NCBI RefSeq assembly: GCF_000761545.1
Contig: NZ_JPMY01000042.1
Location: 1 to 64,000 of the forward strand
DNA: 64,000 nt
Reading direction: 5' to 3'
DNA from: Pseudomonas sp. ML96
Lineage (GTDB): Bacteria; Pseudomonadota; Gammaproteobacteria; Pseudomonadales; Pseudomonadaceae
In this document: in pieces, positions 51,025 through 59,015 of the stretch
How positions within the stretch are numbered: the stretch's first letter is position 1
How the letters are laid out: every line of letters starts with the position of its first letter
Program-made: the position numbers and the translations under genes
Notes under the pieces: model-generated
Told to the model about the DNA's origin: nothing
The model's database searches: none
What the model saw: the letters and a program-made list of their open reading frames with translations, nothing else

Positions 51025-51845
51025 GATTGCGGGTCCTTGTTTTCTTGTTGCGGTTGAGACTGGGCGACCTGGGCGAGGAATTCGTCCAGGACGGCATTGA
51101 ATCGTTCGGGTTGGTCCATCGGCGTGGCGTGGCGCGAGCGTTCGATCACCACCAGGCGAGCGTCGGGCAGCTCGCGCACATAGGCCTCCTTGAGCGCCAC
51201 CGGGGTGTAGTCGCGGTCGGCGGTGACCACCAGGGTAGGACAGGTGATGACGGACAGGCGTTCGCGCACGCTCCAGCCGATGATCGCATCCAGGCTGCTG
51301 AGGTAGGAGCGCTTGTCGTTCTGCGGCCAGCGCTGTTCGACCTTGGCGCGTAGCTCGGCCTGTTCCGGGCGTGGGAAGAGCACGCGGGCCAGGCCCTTGG
51401 CGATGGTGTTCATGCTCAACAGGCGTGACAGGCTCCAGCGCTTGGCCAGCATCCACCAGTCGGCGGCGCTCTTGGCACGCACCTCGGGGCCGCTGTTGAC
51501 GATGGTCAGGCTGCGCAGCAGCTCCGGGCGATCGACGCCGAGCTGGAAGCCGACCATGCCGCCCATGGAGATGCCCACCAGATGCACCTGCCCCAGCCCC
51601 AGGTGCTCGATCAGCGCCGCTACGTCGGCGGCGAAGCCAGCCATGCTGTAGCGCTCACGCGGCTTGCCGGAGCGGCCGTGGCCGCGCAGGTCGATGGCCA
51701 GCACGCGATGCTGCTGGAGTAGATGGGGGATCTGGTATTCCCAGTCCTGGATGCTCGAGCCCAGGCCGTGCACCAGCAGCACCGGTTCGCCATGGCCGCG
51801 ATCTTCGTAGTGCAGTTGGCAGCCGGCGTGCTCGAAGTAGGACAT
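51018..51845 (-). CDS. Alpha/beta hydrolase
   Basis: The 275-residue protein has HGLGSSIQDWEYQ near residue 26, the Ser nucleophile elbow GISMGG near 93-98, the acid region TADRDYTP and the histidine in ERSRHATPMDQPERF. It is a serine hydrolase of unknown substrate. ATG at 51845 (MSYFEHAG) is preferred over an upstream Met with a basic leader. It precedes ppiA with an overlap. Confidence 0.9.
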   Translation of the reverse strand: MSYFEHAGCQLHYEDRGHGEPVLLVHGLGSSIQDWEYQIPHLLQQHRVLAIDLRGHGRSGKPRERYSMAGFAADVAALIEHLGLGQVHLVGISMGGMVGFQLGVDRPELLRSLTIVNSGPEVRAKSAADWWMLAKRWSLSRLLSMNTIAKGLARVLFPRPEQAELRAKVEQRWPQNDKRSYLSSLDAIIGWSVRERLSVITCPTLVVTADRDYTPVALKEAYVRELPDARLVVIERSRHATPMDQPERFNAVLDEFLAQVAQSQPQQENKDPQSC

Positions 51846-51855
51846 GGTGTCGTTC

Positions 51856-52782
51856 TCAGGCCTGGGGGAGCGGGGCGGCGAAGGGCGCCTCCAGCGGCGC
51901 GCCATCGAAGTTCTTGATCAGTTCGATGAGGATCTGCGTGGCCGGGCCCAGCGCCTTGTCCTTGTTGGCGTACAGGTAGAAGCGCGGCATGCGCGTGCCA
52001 CCCTGTTCCATCGGCAGCGGCTTGAGCAGGCCTTCGTCCAGCTCGCGGGCGATCAGATGGCGCGGCAGCCAGGCGAAGCCCAGGCCGCTGGAAACGAAGG
52101 TGCGCGCGGTAGGCAGGCTGCCCACCGTCCAGCGCTGCTCGGCGCCGAGCCAGCCGGCATCGCGCGGCTGTACGCGGCCGCTGTCGCGGGTCACCACCTG
52201 CATCTGGCCTTCCAGGTCCTGGAAGGTGACGTTGCGCTGCAGGCGATGCAGCGGGTGTTCCGGGTGGGCCACGGCGAGGAACTCGACCTCGCCCAGTTCG
52301 ATGGGCAGGTAGCCGGTGATGTTGAGGGCGCTGATGGCCAGGTCGGCGGAGCCCTCGGTGAGCACCTCCTCGACGCCGGACAGCACTTCCTCGCGCAGGC
52401 GCACGCGGCAGCCGCGGCTCTGCGGCATGAAGGCAGAGAGGGTGCGCACGATGTTGGCGGTGGGGTAGGCGGCGTCCACCACCAGGCGCACCTCGGCCTC
52501 CCACCCCTGTTCCATGTGGTGGGCCAGCTCTTCCAGCTGGCTGGCCTGCTTGACCAGTTGCCGCGAGCGGCGCAGCAGCACCTCGCCGGCTTCGGTCAGC
52601 ACCGCCTTGCGCCCGTCGATGCGCAGCAGCGGTGCGCCCAGTTGCTCCTGCATGCGCGCCACCGTGTAGCTCACCGACGACTGCGAGCGGTGCATGGCCT
52701 CGGCCGCCTGGGCGAAGCCGCCGTGGTCGACCACCGCCTGCAGGGTCCGCCATTGTTCCAGGGTGACACGGGGCGCTTTCAT
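51856..52782 (-). CDS. LysR-family transcriptional regulator
   Basis: The 308-residue protein has an N-terminal helix-turn-helix (RTLQAVVDHGGFAQAAEAM, then HRSQSSVSYTVARMQEQLG) and the LysR effector domain. It is followed after 10 bases by the alpha/beta hydrolase and ppiA genes on the same strand and is divergent from a small exported protein gene across 48 bases; any of these may be its target. Confidence 0.93.
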   Translation of the reverse strand: MKAPRVTLEQWRTLQAVVDHGGFAQAAEAMHRSQSSVSYTVARMQEQLGAPLLRIDGRKAVLTEAGEVLLRRSRQLVKQASQLEELAHHMEQGWEAEVRLVVDAAYPTANIVRTLSAFMPQSRGCRVRLREEVLSGVEEVLTEGSADLAISALNITGYLPIELGEVEFLAVAHPEHPLHRLQRNVTFQDLEGQMQVVTRDSGRVQPRDAGWLGAEQRWTVGSLPTARTFVSSGLGFAWLPRHLIARELDEGLLKPLPMEQGGTRMPRFYLYANKDKALGPATQILIELIKNFDGAPLEAPFAAPLPQA

Positions 52783-52830
52783 CGCCGCTTCCTCTTCTCT
52801 AATCTGGGTGCCCCTAAAAAGGAGATACCG

Positions 52831-53145
52831 ATGAAAAATTGCTGCCTGGTTCTGCTCACGCTGCTGCCGCTGACCGCTTTCGCCTACCCGACCGAGCTGA
52901 AGAAGCAGATGAATGGCGCCGAGGTGTCGGCCACCGTCCAGGAGATCGACAGCAACATCGGTGGCGCCACGCTGTACAACTACGGGGCTGCTGACGCCAA
53001 GTGCAAGGCGGTGTTCCGCAATGGCCCCGAGGCTCCGCGTACGCGCTCCGCTGAACTGAAGGCCGGCGATACCGCCAACTTCACCGTGCGCTTCGCCCGC
53101 AACATCATCAAGCTGCGCGTGGACGTCACCTGCGAGCCGAAATGA
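52831..53145 (+). CDS. Small exported protein, paralogue of 33025 gene
   Basis: The 104-residue protein has a signal peptide (CLVLLTLLPLTAFA) and a beta-rich body with two cysteines (DAKCKAVFRNGPEAP and VDVTCEPK). The order of strands, the NGP segment, the LKAGDTANFTV segment and the terminal TC-x-P match the 121-residue protein at 33025. Function unknown; it should be periplasmic. AAGGAGA lies nine bases before the ATG, settling the start within a much longer frame. Confidence 0.75.
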   Translation: MKNCCLVLLTLLPLTAFAYPTELKKQMNGAEVSATVQEIDSNIGGATLYNYGAADAKCKAVFRNGPEAPRTRSAELKAGDTANFTVRFARNIIKLRVDVTCEPK

Positions 53146-53162
53146 GCCTAGAGGCTGCTCGC

Positions 53163-53192
53163 CTATAAATCAACTTTGTTGATTGTTTATAG
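53163..53192. promoter_or_regulatory. Palindrome upstream of azoR
   Basis: ATCAAC-TTT-GTTGAT forms a perfect inner inverted repeat, and CTATAA / TTATAG form outer halves in an offset position. It lies about 85 bases before the azoreductase start and 17 bases after the previous gene's stop. It is a candidate operator for a redox-responsive regulator such as a LysR protein. Confidence 0.45.
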
Positions 53193-53275
53193 CGGATATT
53201 TGCGCTTTTTTATCTTATTGGCTGACCATAATCTGCACCCCATCGAAGCCAAACAACCCCGATGGAGTTAGCCAA

Positions 53276-53875
53276 ATGTCCCGCATCCTCGTTATCGAAA
53301 GCAGCGCCCGCCAGGAAGGTTCCGTATCCCGTCAGCTGACCGCTGACTTCATCGCCCAGTGGCAGGCCGCTCATCCGCAGGATCAAGTAAGCGTCCGTGA
53401 TCTGGCCAAGCAGCCGGTACCGCACCTGGACGAAACCCTGCTCGCCGGCTGGATGAAACCCGCCGAGCAGCAGAACGATGCCGAGAAAGCCGCCGCCGCC
53501 CGTTCCAACCAGCTGACCGATGAAGTCCTGGCCGCCGACGTGCTGGTGCTGGCCGCGCCGATGTATAACTTCGCCATCCCCAGCACCCTGAAAGCCTGGC
53601 TGGACCACGTGCTGCGCGCTGGTGTCACCTTCAAGTACACCGAGACCGGCCCGCAGGGCCTGCTCACCGGCAAGCGTGCCTACGTGCTGACCGCCCGCGG
53701 CGGCATCTACGCCGGCAGCGGCCTGGATCACCAGGAACCCTACCTGCGCCAGGCACTGGCCTTCATCGGCATCCACGACGTGCAGTTCATCCACGCCGAG
53801 GGCCTGAACATGGGCGCCGAGTTCTCCGAGCAAGGCCTGGCCAAGGCTCGCGAGCAACTGGCTCAGGTCGCCTGA
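53276..53875 (+). CDS. azoR: FMN-dependent NADH-azoreductase
   Basis: The 199-residue protein has the flavodoxin-like fold of AzoR: RILVIESSARQEGSVSRQL at the N-terminus, the FMN-binding LAAPMYNFAIPSTLKAWLDH near residue 93 and LTARGGIYAGSG near 138. It reduces quinones and azo compounds with NADH. The start is set by GATGGAG upstream and by the family; the frame from 53183 is an extension. Confidence 0.95.
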   Translation: MSRILVIESSARQEGSVSRQLTADFIAQWQAAHPQDQVSVRDLAKQPVPHLDETLLAGWMKPAEQQNDAEKAAAARSNQLTDEVLAADVLVLAAPMYNFAIPSTLKAWLDHVLRAGVTFKYTETGPQGLLTGKRAYVLTARGGIYAGSGLDHQEPYLRQALAFIGIHDVQFIHAEGLNMGAEFSEQGLAKAREQLAQVA

Positions 53876-53908
53876 TTCACCGACTCTCCCCTGGGGCCGA
53901 ACTTTGTC

Positions 53909-53959
53909 GGCCCGTCCACCGGTTCGCACGGGTGCTCCTCCCGGCGGGCCGGTTTTTTA
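53909..53959 (+). terminator. Intrinsic terminator after azoR
   Basis: GGCCCG and CGGGCC form the base of an imperfect stem with an internal loop, followed by GGTTTTTTATT. It ends the azoR transcript before the convergent LysE gene. Confidence 0.75.
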
Positions 53960-53982
53960 TTGCCTGCGAAAAACTCCGCGGC

Positions 53983-54612
53983 TCAGCGCAGCCCGAGCAG
54001 GGCCAGCACGCCCAGCGCGAGCAGGATCAGGGCAATGCCGGAGGTGCGCTCCAGCCAAGGCAGCGCGCGGGTAAAACGTGACAGCACCGCCTGGTTGCCG
54101 ATCAGCAGCGCCACCAGCAGATCCCACAGCAGCACCACCGCGAACATCCAGATGCCATACAGCAACTTCCAGCCCGCGCTGGTGTGTGGCGGCGTCAGCA
54201 TCGCCGCCAGGCTGACGTAGAACAGCGCATTCTTCGGATTGAGGATGCCGGACAGAAAGCCCATACCGGCGGCGCGCCACCAGGCGTCGAGCCTTGGCGC
54301 TGTGGCGGGCGTGTCGACGACTTCCAGCGGCGTGCTGCCGGCATGGCGCAGGAACAGCACGCCGAGGTACAGCAGGTAGGCACAACCGGCCAGTTGCAAG
54401 GCCACGAACAGTTCGCTGCCGGGTTGCAGCGCTGCCGTGCCGGCAAACGCAGCGACGATGAACAGCGCATTGGCCAGAGCGATGCCCAGGCAGGCGCCGC
54501 TGGCCACGCGCCAGCCGGCGGCGAGCGAGGTGCGCGCGATCAGGAAGAAGTCGGGACCAGGGGAGAGCAGCGCCAGGAAGTGCGCTGCGGCGATGAAGAG
54601 AAACTGTTGCAT
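53983..54612 (-). CDS. LysE/RhtB-family exporter
   Basis: The 209-residue protein has six helices, the signature LLSPGPDFFLIARTSLAAG near residue 15 and LNPKNALFYVSLAAML near residue 120. It should export amino acids. It lies 68 bases after an AraC-family gene on the same strand, like the pair at 14029-15556. ATG at 54612 is chosen because the first helix follows it; the longer frame has an unrelated leader. Confidence 0.92.
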   Translation of the reverse strand: MQQFLFIAAAHFLALLSPGPDFFLIARTSLAAGWRVASGACLGIALANALFIVAAFAGTAALQPGSELFVALQLAGCAYLLYLGVLFLRHAGSTPLEVVDTPATAPRLDAWWRAAGMGFLSGILNPKNALFYVSLAAMLTPPHTSAGWKLLYGIWMFAVVLLWDLLVALLIGNQAVLSRFTRALPWLERTSGIALILLALGVLALLGLR

Positions 54613-54680
54613 GGCGACTCGCTCGAATTTTTCGCAGCGTGTCAGCCGGGCCTCGTCGGGTATTGAAGAAAATTGCAGGC

Positions 54681-55526
54681 CTAGGCGCGGAAGCGCCCCG
54701 GGGTGATGCCCGTGTGGGCCTTGAACACCCGCTGCAGGTGTGCCTGGTCGGCGAAGCCCAGGCCATAGGCGACATCCGCCAGGCTCGCGCCGGCCAGCAG
54801 TCGCTCCTTGGCCAGGTTGATGCACAGGTTGAGCTGCCAGGCATGCGGCGTCATGCCGGTGGCCGCACGGAAGCTGCGGATCAACTGGTAGCGGCTCATG
54901 CCGGCCAGCTGCGCCAGCTCCTGCAACGGGACATCGGCCGCCGGGGCTTGCTGTAGCCGCTCGAACGCCGGCTGCAGACGCTGCGTCTGCACGGCAGAGG
55001 GGCCGGGCACCTCGATGCCGCGCGCCTGGCTGGCGTCGCAGTCGCCGATGAACTCGATCAGCGCGGCCTCCTTGTCGCTGGCCGCCGCGGCGGAGAACAG
55101 CAGGGTGTTGAGCTGGCAGAAGCGGGCATACAGCGCGGGGTCGTCGACGATGCGCACTGGCTCGTCGGCGGCGAGCGGGGCCAGGGCATATTCGTGGCGC
55201 AGTGCCTGCAGCCAGGCGGCATCCAGGTACAGCATCTGGTAGCTCCAGGCCTTGTCGCGCGCCGGGTTGCAGGCGTGCACGCGCTGCGCCGGGACGAACA
55301 CCAGCGTGCCGGGGTGCAGGGCGACCGGGGTATCCGCGGCGCCACTGAACAGGCTGTTGCCCTCATCGACTGCGCCGATGGATACGCTCGGGTGGCTGTG
55401 CGGCCTGTAGCAGGCACGGCTGTGGCAGGCGCGGCGGCTCTCGACATGGGGCAGGGCCGGGTCGCGCCAGAACGTCTCGATGGATTCGGCGGCAGGTGCA
55501 GGCTGTGGCGCTGAGGTTCGGGGCAC
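54681..55526 (-). CDS. AraC-family transcriptional regulator
   Basis: The protein (281 residues from the chosen start) has an effector domain (RPHSHPSVSIGAVDEG) and a C-terminal helix-turn-helix pair (LQELAQLAGMSRYQLIRSFR and LADVAYGLGFADQAHLQRVF). Start choice is uncertain. The open frame extends to an ATG at 55652 or 55667, but residues before the GTG at 55526 look non-coding and include a palindrome and AT-rich DNA, so the GTG is preferred. It probably regulates the LysE gene downstream. Confidence 0.82.
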   Translation of the reverse strand: MPRTSAPQPAPAAESIETFWRDPALPHVESRRACHSRACYRPHSHPSVSIGAVDEGNSLFSGAADTPVALHPGTLVFVPAQRVHACNPARDKAWSYQMLYLDAAWLQALRHEYALAPLAADEPVRIVDDPALYARFCQLNTLLFSAAAASDKEAALIEFIGDCDASQARGIEVPGPSAVQTQRLQPAFERLQQAPAADVPLQELAQLAGMSRYQLIRSFRAATGMTPHAWQLNLCINLAKERLLAGASLADVAYGLGFADQAHLQRVFKAHTGITPGRFRA

Positions 55527-55598
55527 GGCGGGCTCGCTTCTGGCCGATCCGGCATCGGCTGGCAGGGGCTGCGAGTCTAAGGTGTTTTCGGCGCTGTT

Positions 55599-55630
55599 CA
55601 GAAGTGTATGGGCAGTATTTCTAACTTCTG
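55599..55630. promoter_or_regulatory. Inverted repeat in the AraC/RarD intergenic region
   Basis: CAGAAGT and ACTTCTG are a perfect 7-bp inverted repeat 18 bases apart in an AT-rich stretch between the divergent AraC and rarD genes. It fits a regulator site and argues that this stretch is regulatory rather than coding. Confidence 0.4.
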
Positions 55631-55695
55631 TGTTTGAAATATTGAACGCCATATGCTGCCATAGCACACCTTGAATTGGCGGGTCGGAGGCGAAA

Positions 55696-56586
55696 GTGCA
55701 GTTGTCGGGTCGTGGTGTGGCGCTGTCGGTGGCGGCGTCGGTGATGTTCGTCCTGATTCCCGGCTACGTGCGCGAACTGGCGCCGCTGGATGGGCTGCAG
55801 GTGTTCGCCCAGCGCATCCTCTGGTCGATTCCGGCGGTATTGCTGCTGGTGGCCCTGGCACGGCAGTGGGACGTGCTCGGTGCGGCGTTGTTGCGCCTGC
55901 GCCGCGAGCCGCTGTTGCTGGCGGCGCTGCCGGTGGCGGCGGCGCTGATGGGCGTGCAGTGGTACCTGTTCGTCTGGGCACCGCTGGCCGGGCGCATGCT
56001 CGATGTCTCGCTCGGCTACTTCCTGCTGCCGCTGGCCATGGTCCTGGCCGGCAGGCTGTTCTATGGCGAGCGCCTGCGCCCGCTGCAGAGCATCGCTGTG
56101 GCCTGTGCGCTGGTCGGTGTGGCCCACGAGCTGTGGATGACCCGCGCCTTCTCCTGGATCACCCTGGTCGCCGCGCTGGGCTACCCGCCGTACTTCATGC
56201 TGCGCCGCTGGATGAAGCTGGACGCGCTGTCCGGCTTCGTTCTGGAGATGCTGGTATTGGCGCCGCTGGCCATCTGGCTGATCCATGCCTATGGCCCGCC
56301 GGCGGTATTCACCCAGGCGCCGCAACTGTGGTGGCTGCTGCCGGGCCTGGGGCTGCTCAGCGCCCTGGCGTTCGGCGCCATGATGGCGGCCAGCCGCCTG
56401 CTGCCGCTGGGGCTGTTCGGCATTCTCAGCTACGTCGAGCCGGTGCTGCTGTTCGGCGTAGTGGTGCTGTTCCTCGGCGAGAGCTTCGCCCCGCAGCAAC
56501 TGTGGACCTACGCGCCGATCTGGCTGGCGGTGCTGCTCACCGGTTGGGACAGCGCGCGCCTGCTACGTAAGCAGGCGCGGCGGTAG
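55696..56586 (+). CDS. rarD: EamA-family transporter RarD
   Basis: The 296-residue membrane protein has about ten helices with two EamA halves. It fits RarD in length and in segments such as GYVRELAPLDGLQVFAQRI and SLGYFLLPLAMVLAGRLF. RarD proteins are drug/metabolite-type exporters. Start is GTG at 55696, with GGAGGCGA just upstream; there is no ATG nearby. It is divergent from the AraC gene. Confidence 0.9.
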   Translation: MQLSGRGVALSVAASVMFVLIPGYVRELAPLDGLQVFAQRILWSIPAVLLLVALARQWDVLGAALLRLRREPLLLAALPVAAALMGVQWYLFVWAPLAGRMLDVSLGYFLLPLAMVLAGRLFYGERLRPLQSIAVACALVGVAHELWMTRAFSWITLVAALGYPPYFMLRRWMKLDALSGFVLEMLVLAPLAIWLIHAYGPPAVFTQAPQLWWLLPGLGLLSALAFGAMMAASRLLPLGLFGILSYVEPVLLFGVVVLFLGESFAPQQLWTYAPIWLAVLLTGWDSARLLRKQARR

Positions 56587-56588
56587 AG

Positions 56589-57128
56589 CTAGGCGTCTTC
56601 CGCCAGCACCCGGTAGTGCAACTGCATCACGCCGTTGCTGAAACGGTGTTGCCCGCACAGCAGCAGGCGCCGCTCCAGGCCGGTGGCGAACAGCGGCACC
56701 CCGGCGCCCAGCAGGTAGGGAATCAGGCTGACCACCAGTTCGTCGAGCAGGCCGGCGGCCAGGCAGTTACCGGCCAGCGTGCCGCCGCCGACCAGCCAGA
56801 TGCGCTGGCAGCCGCGGGCGCCTAGCTCATCAAGGGCTTCGGCCGGGGTGCAGTGGCGGCCTTCGACATCCTTCGGCGGCTTTTCCAGCGGGTTGCGCGC
56901 CAGCACCAGACAGGGTTTGCCGGCGTAGGGCCAGGCGCCGCCCTGGCTGCGGATCACGTCATAGGTGGCGCGGCCCATCAGCAGGCCGTCGATGCCGTCG
57001 TAGAAGCGCGTGTAGCCATGCTCGTCGCCGGACGGTTCGGGGCCGTACTGCCAGTCTTCCAGGCCGTCCGGGCGGGCGATGTAGCCGTCCAGGCTGGCGG
57101 CGACGTTATAGATCAGTGCTGGTTTCAT
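56589..57128 (-). CDS. Dihydrofolate reductase-like (RibD C-terminal) protein
   Basis: The 179-residue protein has the RibD C-terminal/DHFR fold: VAASLDGYIARPDGLEDW, LLMGRATYDVIRSQGGAWPY and RIWLVGGGTLAGNCL. It is a predicted NADPH-dependent reductase with unknown substrate. Genes of this kind are common single enzymes in Pseudomonas. It is convergent with rarD, three bases away, and the CigR-like gene lies 19 bases upstream on the same strand. Confidence 0.88.
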   Translation of the reverse strand: MKPALIYNVAASLDGYIARPDGLEDWQYGPEPSGDEHGYTRFYDGIDGLLMGRATYDVIRSQGGAWPYAGKPCLVLARNPLEKPPKDVEGRHCTPAEALDELGARGCQRIWLVGGGTLAGNCLAAGLLDELVVSLIPYLLGAGVPLFATGLERRLLLCGQHRFSNGVMQLHYRVLAEDA

Positions 57129-57147
57129 CTGCCCCCCGCAGTGGCTC

Positions 57148-57546
57148 TCAGTCGAGCACGTTGTCGATGATCTCGTAGATCAGCCCGCTGGCCAGGGCGA
57201 CCAGCACCACGTCGGTACCGACCTGGCGCCACTCGTAGCCGTCGTAGTGCGGCAGCTGGCCGAGCAGACGGTTGTCGAAGCGCTTGGCGATGCCCGGCGG
57301 TAGCGGCTTGCCGCGCGCCAGGTTCTTGCGAATGCCCGGCGGCAGCGAGTCCGCCGGGCCGATCAGGTTGCGGTTCTCGCCGAGTACCACACGTACCCGG
57401 CCGATATCGATGCTCGGCCCACGCAGGTCGACGGTGACGTCCGGGTCGCCGCCATGTTTGTCGTGCTTGTCGTGTTTGGGCGCCGCGCTCAGCGAGTGCG
57501 CAGGCAGGATCAGCAGGCCGGCGAGGGCAAGGGACAGGATGCGCAT
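57148..57546 (-). CDS. CigR/RcnB-like exported protein
   Basis: The 132-residue protein has a signal peptide (LSLALAGLLILPAHSLSA), a His/Lys/Asp-rich linker (KHDKHDKHGGD), repeated LPPGI segments (SLPPGIRKNLARGKPLPPGI) and a C-terminal helix (VVLVALASGLIYEIID). That is the layout of the anti-virulence regulator CigR family and RcnB-like proteins. It is probably periplasmic or membrane-associated. AGGAG stands six bases before the ATG at 57546, which sets the start. Confidence 0.85.
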   Translation of the reverse strand: MRILSLALAGLLILPAHSLSAAPKHDKHDKHGGDPDVTVDLRGPSIDIGRVRVVLGENRNLIGPADSLPPGIRKNLARGKPLPPGIAKRFDNRLLGQLPHYDGYEWRQVGTDVVLVALASGLIYEIIDNVLD

Positions 57547-57619
57547 GATCAACTCCTGGGGCTCTACTGGTTATGAGCCGCACAGGTAGTTGTAGTTCCC
57601 GTTGCGCTTGCCCGCCCGA

Positions 57620-59011
57620 TCAGCCCTGGGGGACGTCGCTGCTGGATGAGCTGCCGCCCAGGGCCTGGCTCAGGTTGATGTAGTTGAGCAACTGGTTGAG
57701 GTGGTTCTCCGACAGGGTGATCTCGGCGCTGCGCCGGGTCTCCTGGGCGGTCAGCCACGACTGCAGCGTCTCGGCGCCGGACTGGTAGCGAATCCGATAG
57801 ATGCGCTCGGCTTCCTGCGCCGCTTCCAGGGCGCGGCTGCGCATGCCTTCCTGCTCGGCGTAGTGGCGGCGGCCGGCGAGGTTGTTCTCGACATCGGCCA
57901 GGGCCTCGTAGAGCGTCTGGCGGAAGCTGGTCACGGCCAGCTCGTAGTCGGTCTTCGACACATCGATGTCGAGCTGCATCTGCCGGTACTGCAGGAAGGG
58001 CAGGGTCAGGCCGGCACCGAGGGCGCCGACCGGGTTCTTCAGCAGCTCGCCCAATGCGGCGCTGGAGTAGCCGAGGGTGCCGGTCAGGCTGAGGTCCGGG
58101 TAGTAGCTGGCGCGGGTGGCGTCGACGCTCTTCAGGCTGCTGCGCAGGCGCAGCTCGGCGGCGCGCAGGTCCGGCCGGCGGGCCAGCAGCGAGGCGGGCA
58201 AGCCGGCGTCTACCGCCGGCAGGGTGCTGTGCAGCAGGCTCTGCGGCTCGTCCATCTCGACCGGGGCGACGCCGTCGAACAGCACCGCCAGGGCATTGCG
58301 CTGCTCGACCCGCTGCTGGCGCAGGTCGACCGCGGCGGCCTGCTGGCTCTCCAGGCTCTGCCGCGCCTCGGCCAGTTCCAGCGAGGAAGCCTGGCCGGCG
58401 TTGTACTGCACCTGCACCAGGTCCAGGGTCTGCTGCGCGTAGTCGATGCTGGCGTTGGCCGCGGCCAGGCGCTCGTTGAGGTAGGCGATCTGCCAATACA
58501 GGGTGGTGACGGTGCCGATCAGCGACAGGCGCGTGGCGGCGTAGTCCTGCTCGGTGGCCAGGGCCTCCAGCTCGGCGGCCTCGGTGGCGCTGCCGAGGCG
58601 GTTCCACAGGTCGGCCTCCCAGCTCACCGAGCCGTTCAACGCATAGCTGTGCGAGGTGTTGCCACCGCCGCCGAGGTCGCGGCTGCGCCCGGCATCGGCA
58701 CTGGCGGAGGGCTGCGGCCACTGGGCCTCGCGGGCCAGGCCGGCCTGCAAGCGGGCGCGGCGGATATTGAGCAGGGCGCTGCCGAGGTCGTTGTTCCTGG
58801 CCAGGGCCTGTTCCACCAGGCTGTCGAGCTGGGCATCGCCGAAGGCCTTCCACCAGTCGGCCTGGCTGCCGGCCTGACGCTCGGCCTGTTGCTGCCAGTC
58901 GGCCGGCACCTGCACGGCGGGCTGCTGGTAGGGCGTATCGATCAGCGAGCTGCAGCCACCGAGGGCAATCGCCAGGGCCAGCAGCAGGGGTGTTGCGGGA
59001 AAACGGTTCAC
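57620..59011 (-). CDS. Outer-membrane efflux lipoprotein (NodT/TolC family)
   Basis: The 463-residue protein is a TolC-type outer-membrane factor with a lipobox (LALAIALGGCSS), so it is lipid-anchored like OprM. The two repeated helical hairpins of the family are visible, for example QDYAATRLSLIGTVTTLYWQ and YELAVTSFRQTLYEALAD. Start is GTG at 59011 with GGGAG upstream, four bases after the macB stop. It completes a three-part export system with macB and macA, and the set resembles PvdRT-OpmQ of fluorescent pseudomonads. Confidence 0.9.
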   Translation of the reverse strand: MNRFPATPLLLALAIALGGCSSLIDTPYQQPAVQVPADWQQQAERQAGSQADWWKAFGDAQLDSLVEQALARNNDLGSALLNIRRARLQAGLAREAQWPQPSASADAGRSRDLGGGGNTSHSYALNGSVSWEADLWNRLGSATEAAELEALATEQDYAATRLSLIGTVTTLYWQIAYLNERLAAANASIDYAQQTLDLVQVQYNAGQASSLELAEARQSLESQQAAAVDLRQQRVEQRNALAVLFDGVAPVEMDEPQSLLHSTLPAVDAGLPASLLARRPDLRAAELRLRSSLKSVDATRASYYPDLSLTGTLGYSSAALGELLKNPVGALGAGLTLPFLQYRQMQLDIDVSKTDYELAVTSFRQTLYEALADVENNLAGRRHYAEQEGMRSRALEAAQEAERIYRIRYQSGAETLQSWLTAQETRRSAEITLSENHLNQLLNYINLSQALGGSSSSSDVPQG

Positions 59012-59015
59012 TTGC

